NCBI RefSeq assembly: GCF_000417875.1
Contig: NW_006920894.1
Span: 104,417-168,416 of the forward strand
Length of the DNA stretch: 64,000 bases
Direction of reading: 5' to 3'
From: Pseudozyma flocculosa PF-1
Lineage: Eukaryota > Basidiomycota > Ustilaginomycetes > Ustilaginales > Ustilaginaceae
Part shown: positions 8,795-18,901 of the stretch, piece by piece
Position numbering within the stretch: position 1 is the first letter of the stretch
How the letters are laid out: the number at the start of each line of letters is the position of its first letter
Program-made: the position numbers and the translations under genes
The notes under the pieces: model-generated
Database searches by the model: none
Told to the model about the DNA's origin: nothing
What the model saw: only the letters and a program-made list of their open reading frames with translations

Positions 8795-11392
8795 TCAGCT
8801 GAGGTCGCCGCCCATCCAGGCAAAGACGAGGAAGGCGACACCGTACGGCGTCGCGAGCCTCTTCAACGCCCAGGCCACACGGCCGTGGCCCCAGTTCCTC
8901 ACGCCGTTCTTCAACACGCTGCCAGATGGAGCAGCACCGGCACCGGTACCGGTACCGGCGCTGGCGTTGGCGGTGGAGGGACGAAGTGACCCGCCGGAGC
9001 TGGAAGAGGACGCCGCCAGACTCGAGTTGACGGGGTTGTTGCGGATCCACGACTTGCGCAGCTTTTCCTCGGGCCTGAATGCGTCGCGGCGGCGCGAGGC
9101 GATCGACATGAGGAGCGTGCGCTGCGCCATGGTCGTAATCTGGGACGTGTCGATCGGGCCCCTCGCCTCTGACGCGTCCGAGGCGGCAGCGATGGTCCCG
9201 CGGCGCTGCCCCTGCTTGCCCCCGTCTTCGGCTTCAGAGGCGGCAAGGCCCCGCATCATCTCGTTGTCCACCATGGCGTGCGGTATCGCGGGCAGGAACG
9301 GCGCGACGAAGTAGGTGTGGTAGAGGAGCAGTGGCGTCGACGTCGTAGCCGGGTCCGGCCCGCCGAAGCGCTGGTCGACCTTGGCAATCTTCCGCGCGTG
9401 CTCGACCAGCAGCGAGAGCGAGCTCGGCCGTGTTGCCAGCGATGGCCGCGGCCGGAACGGCCTTTGCGGTGTCGGCGGCGTCGGCGTCGGTGTGGCCGAA
9501 TCGTTTGGCTGCGTTGCGTTCTTTGATGGATCGTGCGACGATGCGGCGACGCCGCCGTGCTTGTGCGATCGAGACGTGGCGAGGCGTATCCGTGGCTTGG
9601 ACGACGGGCGAGCGGATGCCCGTCTTTTGACGGCGGCAGTGCGGACCGGTGCGCCTGCCAGTCGTCTGGCGGCGGCGTTGACGAGCCTGAGCGGATGCGC
9701 CGGCCGGCGCAGCATCGTGTAGGTCGTCAGATGAGACGTGGTGGACCCGCCACTGTTCTGCGCACGCAGCGCGACGAGGTTGCCCAGCCTGCCGTTGGCG
9801 CCCAGACGGAACGCAGCCTGGGAGGCCGAGACTCGGCCACCGATGATGGCGGACCGGCCTCCCTGTGGCGCAAGGTCGACGTCGTCGATCGCAGCGGCCG
9901 CGCCTGCAGACCTCCGGCCGCGCGACGAGGTGCGGGCCGAGGCGTAGCGACGCTGTTCCTTGCGCATGTCCTGTTCCCACTCCTTCCTGCCTTCCCAGAT
10001 GACCACGCGCATCAGCTCAAAGGGGCGGCCGACGAGCTCATATGAGAGGGCGCCAATCGCGCCGCCAATGAGGAGAATGATGACGGCCACCACTCTGCCC
10101 TGCACCGTCCTCGACTTGTTGTAGCTGAGGTCGGCATCCGTCACGTCGCGCTGGCCTTCGCGTATCCAATCCCGCATCGAGCCCTCGATGTGTACGTCTC
10201 CGTGGCCGTCGGAGCGCATCGGAGCGCCGGAGCCCTCGTCATCAAGGTCGTCCCCACTGCGTCGGACCCGGCCGAGGCCTCGAGCGTTGATCCAGGCAAA
10301 CGCCTTGTCGATCGACGTCGACGAGTAGTAGGCGCAGCGGCGCGAGCACTCGAAGATGAAGAAGAAGCTGCCGAAGCCGACCGAGTCTCGTATGAGGGAG
10401 AGGAAGAGGCCGGAGCCGTGGATGCCGCCCCTCCAGCGCTTGAGGCGCGTCTCCCAGAGCTTCCGGGTCTCGGCCGCCGACATCTTCTGGCCACGGGCGT
10501 CGTTGGCCTTGGTCTCGGAAGCAGCGGCGGCCTTGTGCATATCGGCGACGAGCTTGTCGCGCGCCACGGCGGGTGCAAAGGGGAGCACGGCGGCACGCAG
10601 CACCGCCCTCCAGGAGATCTCCTTGATTTGTCGTGGGACCGACCTGTGTACCTTGTTGGCCGCGCCCGCCCCGACGTTGCGCTGGAGAATGTAGCGAACG
10701 TTGTCGAGAGGCGCCGAGAGAAAGCACTGCGCCGCGCCCGCCGCCGCACCCGACACGGTGACGATCCACAGGGGCGTCCATGTCGCGCCTTGGTCGTGGG
10801 TGGCAAGGGCCGGATCATCGCCGGACCCTGCGGCGTCATCTTCCCCGGCGTGCGGTGCTTGCTGGATCCTCTTCTTTCGGTCGCTGAGGAGCTTCGACTC
10901 TGTGAGCGAGTAGGCCTCGAAGAGGGTGAATCCGATGGCGGTGTTGACGAGCAAGGGCGGTCCGAGGAGGTGTGGCAGGAAGCTGCGGTTCTCTCTCTTG
11001 ATGACGGAGCGGATGTAGCGGAGGCCAAAGGTGCGGCCCTCGCGCTTGGCCATGGCCTCGAGGATGGTCCAGCTGGAGAGCTTGACTGGCCGAAACAGGC
11101 GGACGGGCCGCTTGAAGAGAAAGGCGAGCGATCCGATCAGGGCCCGCACGATGGCGCCGCCGAGCGACTCGTGCCGCGTCGTCTCGCGGGCGCCATCCTT
11201 GCGCTTGGCCTTGCTCAGCGACCGCGACCGCTTCCGCGAGGTGGCATCGGCCCCTCCTTTCTGCTGGTCCGCGTCTGCGTCCTTGCCGCCGCCGCCGCTG
11301 CTGGTGCTGGTGCTGCTGGTGCTGGCTATCCGTTCGCCGTGGCCGTGGCTGCCGTCGTGGTTCCGACTGGTGGCAGCAGAAGCCGACGTCAT
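8795..11392 (-). CDS. Divergent mitochondrial-carrier-family protein with long insertions
   Basis: A single open frame of 865 residues from the ATG at 11392. The frame stays open upstream to 11665, but that stretch is Gly/Pro/Ser-rich and looks like untranslated leader. Two segments fit the mitochondrial carrier signature Px(D/E)xx(K/R): PLDNVR (228-233), preceded by the small-residue helix SGAAAGAAQCFLSA, and PFELMR (457-462), preceded by IGALSYELVGR. Hydrophobic helices at about 140-162, 330-347 and 436-453 agree with carrier repeats. Normal carriers have about 300 residues and three repeats. Here the repeats are separated by charged insertions, the third signature is not obvious, and the C-terminal 350 residues are mostly disordered before a final hydrophobic segment. 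Substrate and membrane (mitochondrial, or outer membrane as in Ugo1-like members) cannot be told. It shares a 533 bp divergent promoter with YME2, another mitochondrial gene. Confidence 0.7.
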   Translation of the reverse strand: MTSASAATSRNHDGSHGHGERIASTSSTSTSSGGGGKDADADQQKGGADATSRKRSRSLSKAKRKDGARETTRHESLGGAIVRALIGSLAFLFKRPVRLFRPVKLSSWTILEAMAKREGRTFGLRYIRSVIKRENRSFLPHLLGPPLLVNTAIGFTLFEAYSLTESKLLSDRKKRIQQAPHAGEDDAAGSGDDPALATHDQGATWTPLWIVTVSGAAAGAAQCFLSAPLDNVRYILQRNVGAGAANKVHRSVPRQIKEISWRAVLRAAVLPFAPAVARDKLVADMHKAAAASETKANDARGQKMSAAETRKLWETRLKRWRGGIHGSGLFLSLIRDSVGFGSFFFIFECSRRCAYYSSTSIDKAFAWINARGLGRVRRSGDDLDDEGSGAPMRSDGHGDVHIEGSMRDWIREGQRDVTDADLSYNKSRTVQGRVVAVIILLIGGAIGALSYELVGRPFELMRVVIWEGRKEWEQDMRKEQRRYASARTSSRGRRSAGAAAAIDDVDLAPQGGRSAIIGGRVSASQAAFRLGANGRLGNLVALRAQNSGGSTTSHLTTYTMLRRPAHPLRLVNAAARRLAGAPVRTAAVKRRASARPSSKPRIRLATSRSHKHGGVAASSHDPSKNATQPNDSATPTPTPPTPQRPFRPRPSLATRPSSLSLLVEHARKIAKVDQRFGGPDPATTSTPLLLYHTYFVAPFLPAIPHAMVDNEMMRGLAASEAEDGGKQGQRRGTIAAASDASEARGPIDTSQITTMAQRTLLMSIASRRRDAFRPEEKLRKSWIRNNPVNSSLAASSSSSGGSLRPSTANASAGTGTGAGAAPSGSVLKNGVRNWGHGRVAWALKRLATPYGVAFLVFAWMGGDLS

Positions 11393-11925
11393 CTCATGCC
11401 GTGCTCTTCCCGGAGAGACACGCGAGAGGAAAGTCCTGGGAAAGAGGTCAGGAGTGTCTAGGCCGAAGTGTCGGGATGAAGGCGAGGAGGTGTTGGTTTG
11501 AGAGATGTCCCGGCCGGACAAGGGGCTGCTGGACCCTCGGCAGTGGTCCGACCACCGCTCAAATTCCGCGCCAGAGGCCTGCTTGCGGGCGGCTGGCTGG
11601 CTGGTGGGCTGGCCAGTGCCCCCGGCCAGGTAGGGGTCGCCTGGCCTGGCCTGGCGGAGAGGCACGATGACGATGTCTCAGGCGTAGCCAGGCGGCGGGT
11701 TTTGCCTTCGGGGGACCAGCCGGACCCTAGCCTGGCCACCTCCGCTCGCCTCGACTTAGCTTGCCCTGCCTCGCCGGGCTTGCCAGCTGCAGCCTGCGTC
11801 GCTTTGCCCAGCCGCTTCCACCACCACCATCATCATCACCACCACCAGCGCCAAGTCGCCTCGGGAAACCTCCGACACCCTACAGCCAGCCAGCCAGCCA
11901 GCCAGCTAGCCGACTCGTCGTAGCC
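11393..11925. promoter_or_regulatory. Divergent promoter region, carrier-like gene / YME2
   Basis: The 533 bp between two start codons hold overlapping CCTGGCC/GGCCAGG motifs around 11635-11655, a CACCACCATCATCATCACC run and a (CCAG)n run just before the YME2 start. No TATA box is clear. Both flanking products are predicted mitochondrial, so shared control is plausible but not shown. Confidence 0.5.
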
Positions 11926-14900
11926 ATGCTGCGCCCCGCCGCTGGACTAGTAGTCAACCCTCGAGCGAGGCCTGTGGGTGGAGCCTTTGATCACCTTCGG
12001 TCCAGCCGTCTCTCGACCCCGCTGGCGACTGCAGCAGCAGCTGCGCGCCCCTCGTATCAGCACTCGAGCTCTTCGGCTCTTCCCGCCTCGTCGCCATGGC
12101 CTCGACGGATCTCGCCGCTGGCAGCGTCGACGACCGCGGACTCGCCCCGGTTCGCCTCTTCGACGGCGGCGGTCGAGGCGGCTGATCCCGATGCCGCGCG
12201 CGTCGAGGAGGATGCCAAGAGCGAGACGGACAACGATCCCTTCCGCAAGGTGGGCTACCTCTACTTTGACTCGGCCTTTCCGATCCGCCTTGGCTTCTGG
12301 GACGTGCGGTACATGCTCGCCCGCCTCGAGAAGCGCTCCACGCTCGATCGGATCAAGGCCAGCCTGCCCCCTTCGGACCAGGTCGGCCACGGCTTCAAAG
12401 TCATCGGTGCCGAGCAGCGCCAAAAGGACGGCGGCGCCTTCCTCACCTTTTCATACCGCGACGACGCCTCCGACGACGCCACCAGCACCGTCGACGACAT
12501 CGAAAAAAACCTCCAGAAGGGCGTCAAGAAGGTCTTTAACCCCAGCATGCTCTTCATTGGCAAGCCGGGCGTCCACGTCGTGCGCGGCAAGCCCTTCAGG
12601 GAGGACATGAACATCTTCCCCGCCACCCGCCTCCACGTCAAGCTCGAGGGCGGCGATGCCAGCGAGGAGCAGCTGTGGGAGCTGCTGCGGCCCTACGGGC
12701 GCATCCTCTCCATCAACAAGGAGAAGCCCTCGGAGGCGCTCGTCACCTTTTCCAGGATGCGCGGCGCCACCGCCGCCCGCAACTGCGCCCACGGCTTCGT
12801 CCTCAGCAACGGCGCCAGGATGATCCTCACCTTCCGCAGCCACATGCGCGGCAAGCAGTTCTGGGAGTGGATCAGCAACCACCCCAAGATTGTCTTCCCC
12901 GTCGCAGCGTTCCTCCTCGGCGGTCTGACATACGTCATCTTTGACCCCATCCGCGAGTTTACCGTCGAGAGCAAGATCCGCAACACTTTCTCGCTCGATG
13001 GTGCGCACCCTCTTGACCCTCACGCCGCGGCAGTGGCGACCACGTCAGTGAGCCCTGATCTGATCCTGCTTGCCCTCCGCGTCCCTCGGCTCCTGCAGAC
13101 TACCGCATCTACACCTGGCTCAAGGACAATACCGTCAGGCTGTTCAAGGACGACGGCCCAGCAGCGTCGAGCGAAGACGACTGGTGGGAGAGGAGAGAGG
13201 CCGCCGACAGCATTCAGGAATGGATCCGCGAGAAGCCTTCGACGTTCATCACAATCACTGGACCCCGCGGCTCGGGCAAGTCCAAGCTGCTCGGCAAGGC
13301 CATCACCAAGGACGTGCAGCACCTCGTCATCGTGAGTGGCGCGTCGCGGGAAGCCTTGGCATCTTCCTGGGCCGCATGCTCACCCCTGCTGGCCGCACAT
13401 GATCTTCGCTCCCCCTTTTCCACCCTGCAGGACTGCGAGACCATCGCAAAGACGGCCAAGAACGACGCCACGCTCGTCTCCAGCCTGGCCTCCGAGACCG
13501 GCTACTGGCCTGTTTTCGGCTGGCTGAATAGCCTGAACAGCATCATTGACCTCGCCGCGGTGGGACTGATCGGATCCAAGGCCGGCTTCGCCACGCCCGT
13601 CGATGCGCAGCTCAAGCAGGTCCTCGGCGTCGTCGGCGCCGCGCTGAACCACCTCAACGAAGAGACCCAGCGCAAGCTGGAAAAGGCGAGGAAGCGCCAG
13701 GAGAAGGCCGACAGGCAGGCCGCCAAGGCCAAGCAGCACGAACCGCAGCCAGCGGTCCAGACGCCTTCGGAGAAGGTGCCCGCCCCCGGCTCGCCTGCGA
13801 GCTCGACTGACCAGTTGCTCGCCGAGCCGGACGAAGGACGACCCGACCAACCTCACCCATCCGTCCAGGTCCAGGACGGCGCAGGCGATGCGGAAAAGCC
13901 GTTGGCCTCCAGAAAGTCGTTTGACGTGCCCGTGGTCGTCATCCAGCACTACCACCACAAGGGCCTCAAGCAGGCCGTCATCCACAAGGTGCTGGCCGAG
14001 TGGGCCGCCGAGATGGTGACGAACGGCGTGGCGCACGTCGTCTTTGTCAGTGACAACCCGGTCTCGATGAGCAAGGAGCTGACCAGCGCGCTCCCGAGCC
14101 TGCCCTTCCAAAGTGAGTGGCGTCTGTCGTGGCCGCGTGGTGGGCCCCGGTTGATCTCTCGATCTGACCATTTGTGAACCCTCTGCTTTCCGCTCTCTGC
14201 CACCAGGCATTGCGCTCGCCGACGCCGACGAGGACAAGGCGAGATCGTACGTCTTCAACAAGCTCAAGGAGCTCGGCAGGCTGCCGGTCGCGCCCGAACC
14301 TGCCCAGACCGCCTCTCCGGCCAACAAGCTCGCGCTCCTCGGCCAGCAGCCTGCAGGTGCGAGTGCCGAGGGGCCCGCCTCTGCTGAGGGTGCAGCTCCG
14401 CCGCCGCCGGAAGCGAGCAGCTTCGACAGCGAGACGGCAGCCTGGGTCGACAAGCTGGGCGGCCGGCTGACGGACCTCGAGAACCTGGTGCAAAAAGTCA
14501 GCATCGGCCAGAGTGTCGAGGCGGCCGTCGAGGAAATCATCTCGCGCACCGTCGTCGAGCTGCGCAAGAACGCGTTTGGCGAGGACAGCACCGAGACCAA
14601 GCATCTGCCGTGGAAGGGGTCCCAGGCATGGAAGCTCATCAAGATCCTCGCCGACAAGGAAGAGGTCAACTACTACGGCCTGCTCCACGACTCGTTCAAG
14701 GGCGACGAGGCCGCGCTCAAGGCGCTCGAGGGCGCCGAGATTGTCTCGGTGCGCCACGTCAACGGCCGCCCCTCGACGATCCGAGCGGGCCGGCCGGTGC
14801 TGCGCGAGGCCATGAAGCGCATGGTCAAGGACCGCGTCTTCAACGACACGCAGACGCTGCTGGCCAACACGTCGTCGATCGACAGCGCCGAAAAGTCGAT

Positions 14901-15291
14901 CCGGGCGCTCGAAGAGGAGATCCGCGACATTTCGACCATGATCCAGGGCAGCCCGTTCAAGGTGGCCGTCGGCGGAGGCAGCACAGGCGCCGTCGTCGAC
15001 GAGGATCCGGCCCACCCTCCGCTCTCGCCTTCCGCGGCGGGCGGAGGCGGGTCGGGCATGTTTGGCAGCGGCCTGTTCGGGTCGAAGGCGTTGCCGCACG
15101 CATGGCCGCACGACCACCCGGCGCCGGTGGTTGTGGCGCCCATCAGCGCGACGGACGCGGCGCGGGCGCGGACCGAGTTCTTGATGAGCAAGATGGCGGC
15201 GCTCCAGTCGCAGATTTCCAAGCTCGACGCTGAAAACGCACGCATCCAGGCGCGGCTGATGCGGTATCGGGAAGAGGCGACGGCGCACTGA
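11926..15291 (+). CDS. YME2: Mitochondrial escape protein 2 (Yme2/Rna12)
   Basis: Exons 11926-13000, 13099-13331, 13431-14112 and 14207-15291 encode 1024 residues. Yme2 is an inner mitochondrial membrane protein needed for mtDNA maintenance and nucleoid structure. The start at 11926 opens a basic, Ser/Ala-rich presequence (MLRPAAGLVVNPRARPVGG). An RRM-like domain lies at about 234-303 and a membrane span at about 322-339 (IVFPVAAFLLGGLTYVIF). An AAA-like P-loop, GPRGSGKS (413-420), is followed by the Rna12 domain, including VPVVVIQHYHHKG and the conserved SIALADADEDKARSY formed across the third intron. A charged coiled coil and a C-terminal helix of about 40 residues finish the protein. Yeast Yme2 has about 850 residues; the extra length here is in linkers. 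An in-frame upstream ATG at 11761 would add 55 residues, but those are less like a presequence. Confidence 0.93.
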
Positions 15292-16565
15292 TCGGCGTGT
15301 CGGTCGGCGTTGTTCCCATGCTTCGCCTGGCTCTTCCGCTCGCTCGCCCGCCATCTTCGGTCTTCCATGGAATGCTTCCCCTGTGCTCGTGACGAACTGT
15401 TGCTGCTGCTGCTGTATACCCGCCTTCCTACGGGCCCAAGCCCGATCCGAAGTCGATCCGCCTACCCTATTGGCGTGTCCATCACGTCTCCTGTATGTTG
15501 CTGTCAGAGAGAGAGAGAGGCAGGCTGCGGTCGTGTGATGCTGACCTCGACCTCTGGCGCTCCTAGCCTAGCCTGCTCCTCCGGCCTGGCCTAGCCTGTT
15601 GCAGGGCGGTAAGCAGGCGAGCAGGCGGGCAGGCGGGCAGGCGAGCGGCAGCTGCCACCCATGCTGACTGTACCCACACGTCCACGCGAGCCAAGCGGTG
15701 CGGTTTGGCCTGGCCTGCCCAACTTGACGTCAGTACGGAGGGGGGGCGTGGCGCCTGGCGCGGTTGAGCCGTGACGACAAAAAAAAAAACCCGATTTCCC
15801 CGAGGGTCGGCCAGCCGCGCCTACAGACCTTCCCGACTGGCCGCTCCGGCGACCAACTAGCGTAGCCCTTGCCTAGTGGCCTGCGTGGCCTGCCAGGTAG
15901 CCAAGCCGGCCTGCCTGCATCTCTGGCCAGTCAGGGTCCAGCCAGCCAGGGAGGGAGGCAGGGGGTCGCTCGGTGACTTACGGCGGCGGTACTGGGCCCT
16001 GGTCCTGCCTTCCGCCGCCTGCCGAGCCTAGCTTGCCTCCACCTGGCCTGCCTGCCCATGTCAAGAGAAGGCCCCGGTAGCATGTGAGGATGACTCAAGG
16101 TTGATCTCGTTCCACGACATTTCCTTCTCTTCTCTCGATGTCATCCTCACAGCTCGCACGTCCAAAGACGCTTCGACGGTAGCGTACCGTTAGCTCAGGC
16201 AAGAGTCGATGTCATACAGTACCGACCGTAACACCGTCCCCCCCTTCCCCTCCCCCCAGCCGCGGCCAGACTGGGCCTGATCGACGCAGCCTGGGCCAGG
16301 GCGCGTTCTGCGACTTTCTTTGCACCGTGACGTCGGTCCGCCCACAGACGCCCTCGCCGTGCGCAGATCCAGCTTCCGGCTTGACAAGCGGAGCGGAGTT
16401 GATCTGGGCTCGCCAAGCCTCGGCGGCCCCAGACGGCCTGGTATATAAACCGTCGACGGTCGAGGCGGCAAAAGTTGGACGGCACCATTCCTTCCACGTC
16501 TCCCACGACTTCACCATCTTTCATCGCCGATCACGGTACCGCCCCATCTCAACGTCTCTTCAACA
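15292..16565. other. Intergenic region with core promoter
   Basis: This stretch covers 1.27 kb between YME2 and the small unknown gene, both on the plus strand. It contains repeated GCCTGGCCTAGCCTG-type motifs (15584-15598), GGCAGGCGGGCAGGCG runs near 15620, a run of ten A at about 15779-15788, and a TATA box near its right end. No coding frame is convincing. Confidence 0.6.
16442..16449 (+). promoter_or_regulatory. TATA box
   Basis: TATATAAA, 117 bp upstream of the ATG at 16566 and immediately followed by the 12-bp palindrome ACCGTCGACGGT (16449-16460). It is the cleanest TATA element in the window and suggests an inducible or strongly expressed gene. Confidence 0.6.
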
Positions 16566-17251
16566 ATGACCCGAGCTGAAGTCGCACCTTCGTCCGTTGT
16601 ACGTCTCGCCGCAGCGGCCACGTCGTTCTAGATCCGACTCAAGTCAGACCGGAGCTCTTGCTGATCCTTTTTCCTCCCCTCTTCTTCTCTCGTCAACCCC
16701 ACCTCGCCGTCAAACAGGCCGAAGCGCAGCGCGACAAGCACTCTCGCACGCTGCCGGGCCCGGCATCGGGACCCAACAAGGACGGCGCTTCCGCGCCGGA
16801 CGGAGCCTCTGCGCTGGGCAACGAGCTGGGCGGCGAGCGCGATGCGCGCCGCGAGCTGGCCGCCGCACGCCGCGAGGGCGAAGACGTGCCCCCTCCGCCC
16901 GCGTCCAACACGGCGTCGGACCTCGGCTTTGGCCAGCTCAACGGCGCCGAGCAGGGCGTCGCCACGCCGGGCGCCGAGAAGCGCGACCAGATGCAGACGT
17001 CGCGCAACTCGGAAATGCACAAGGACCAGCCTGACCTGCGCAAGATTGCCCAGTCGAGCAGCGCCTCGGCCGCCCACAACCCCACCACGGGTTCCGCCCA
17101 GCTCCACTCGACGGGACACAGCAGGCCCGAGGACCTCCTCGACACCGTCCAGAGGAGCACCGGCACCGAGAGCGGTACCGGCGCCGCGGGCGCAAAGAGC
17201 GGCGCTGGCGTCGAGGTCGGTCGCGACGCGGCTACCAACAACGTCGTCTGA
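16566..17251 (+). CDS. Small hydrophilic protein of unknown function
   Basis: A short first exon (16566-16598, start context CAACAATGA) joins across a 119-nt intron (GTACGT donor, CAAACAG acceptor) to exon 2 at 16718-17251, giving 188 residues. I do not recognise it. The protein is Ala/Gly/Ser/Thr/Asp-rich, has no cysteine, no signal peptide and no membrane segment, and is probably disordered. Its middle contains ARRELAAARREGEDVPPPP and the motif TASDLGFGQLNG; the end reads VEVGRDAATNNVV. A clear TATA box 117 bp upstream and the compact leader suggest regulated expression. Such composition is seen in stress or desiccation-protective proteins, but that is only a guess. It converges on the JTB-like gene with 173 bp between stop codons. 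Confidence 0.65.
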
Positions 17252-17424
17252 GTCGCATCGATACCCGCCTCCCACCGACCCTCGCGAGTCTGATCCAGCC
17301 CATGTAGCATAGCTCGTTTCACTCTCATTCCCTCGCAAACTTGTGCGAAGCCACATTCGCCCAGCGCAGCTCCAGACGGGGGCAGAGGGACAAAGGCACG
17401 TGTGATACTTTGCTGCACACCACG

Positions 17425-18449
17425 CTACAGGCCCGCTCTCCGGCTCCTCGTCGTTGTCGTGGCACCGACGCCACCGCTTCGAGTGCCCGAGACGCGGAAA
17501 GAGAGGAGCTGGTTCTGGCGCTGGAAGAGGACCTTTTGGCGCTGCACAAACACCGTGATGGCCACGACGGCAATCACGGCCGTCGACATCTGTGCGCGCG
17601 AAGGATGGCGTTGCGGCGGCGGAAGGGATAAAGGGGAGAGCGCGGTCGGTTGTCGTCAGTCTCGGAGGTGGCTGGCCACCGAAGTTGTGCCGTGTTCCGA
17701 CGAGGACGTGGGTGAGTAAAGAGGAGGAGGAGGGAGGGGGGGGAGGGGGGTACGCACGACAAACTCCAAAAAGTCCCGCGCCTCGTCCTGCACGACCTTG
17801 CCGCACGACTCGTACGCCCGTATCGTCGTCGTCGCTGCTGAGCCGGCCGACGGCGCAGATGCGGATGTGCAGACGAGTGGTTGGCGGTTGCCGTACGGTC
17901 TGCAGTATGGGAGGTGGCGCTGTAGGTAGACGGTCGCAGGAACGAGGGGTATCAGCGTCGTCCAGGTCGATCCTGCGATGGACGATGGGAGGGGAGGGGT
18001 GCGATCCAGCCGAGCCAGTGTAGCAAGGGCAGGGGCGGACTCACGGCATCATCCGGACACTTCTGACATGCGCCCGCTGGGGTACACTTCCATGTCGCCT
18101 CGCCCCCCTCTCCCTTTCCCTTCGCCTTCCCTGGGACGCCCACATCGACGACGGGCGTCGTACCACCCGGAACGGAGGGAGCGACGGCCGAGGAGGAGGA
18201 GGAGGAGGAGGAGGAGGAGGAGGCAGCAGCACGGAGGCCGCTCCAGAGTGGCCATTCGCCCTCGTACCCTTTCACTTTGACGCCCTCGGCCTTGCCATCG
18301 CCCAGACGGAACGGTTGCGATTCCGACAGAGGTCGCCACCCCGTCCCGAATGCGTGCACCCGCCCGCCGCCGCCGCCGATGAGGCAGTGTAGTATCGTAC
18401 TCCATACCAGCAGAGGCAGCAATGGAGGCGTGGAGGTACACCGTGTCAT
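17425..18449 (-). CDS. JTB-family single-pass membrane protein
   Basis: Three exons, 18449-18045, 17919-17758 and 17589-17425, all phase 0, encode 243 residues. Each of the two smaller exons is only about 55 codons. The start opens a hydrophobic signal sequence (PPLLPLLVWSTILHCLIG). A poly-Ser tract and linker follow, then a Cys-rich module: WKC and CQKC (Cys 122, 128, 131), YCRPYGNRQPLVCT (141, 152) and YESCGK (174). Then come an acidic/aromatic step (ARDFLEFV), one membrane span (MSTAVIAVVAITVFV, about 190-204) and a basic tail starting QRQKVLFQRQNQL. This order matches animal JTB (jumping translocation breakpoint protein): Cys-x2-Cys, about ten residues, Cys-x-x-x-Gly, then SC, FWxFE, membrane span and RQRQLDRKAL-like tail. 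Animal JTB is tied to mitochondria, cytokinesis and chromosomal passenger function; the role in fungi is not known to me. Confidence in the splice sites is good because the Cys spacing is restored only with them. Confidence 0.72.
18191..18222. repeat. (AGG)n trinucleotide repeat coding for poly-Ser
   Basis: About ten AGG copies inside exon 1 of the JTB-like gene. On the coding strand they read as a run of Ser codons, a likely site of length variation. Confidence 0.85.
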
Positions 18450-18901
18450 CGTAGGTCGTAAGTCGATCCTGCGGCTGTGTCTGTTGATGTGTCTGTTGAT
18501 GAGGCAAGGTCGATGTCGGATCGTAAAGATGCTGGTGGATGCTGGTGGGTGGTGGTGGTGGTGGTGGTGGCGAGAGGCACGACGAGAGGCCGTGCGGCTG
18601 CTGGCTGCGAGCCAGGCCTTCTGGATTCCTCCACCTTTTTTTCAACAGGCAGGGTCCAGCCTGGCTGGCTCCCCGGCCTTCCCTTGCTCGCACGCGCCCA
18701 CGCTGCTTGCCCCCGTCGAGTCTCGTTGGGCCCAGCTCGCGCGGCAGCGATCAAGGCCCTCCCACGCAGAGTCCGAGTCGCGAAAACGACGAGACGATGG
18801 CCATTCAATCCGGATCCTATCCGCCAAGTCTCCTATCTACGAAACAAGCGCAACGACCCAGGGCCGGGATGACGACGACGACGACGACGACGACGACTCG
18901 C
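18450..18901. other. Intergenic, JTB-like promoter region
   Basis: These 452 bp lie between the JTB-like start and the stop of the CDF gene, both on the minus strand. They contain (GGT)n near 18547-18571 and (GAC)9 at 18871-18897 just after the CDF stop. No gene is supported. Confidence 0.6.
18871..18897. repeat. (GAC)9 microsatellite
   Basis: Nine GAC copies a few bases downstream of the CDF stop codon, likely in its 3' untranslated region. Confidence 0.9.

Noticed and set aside
16190..16240. TAGCTCAGG resembling a tRNA A-box
   Set aside because: No B-box or cloverleaf in the following 80 bases.
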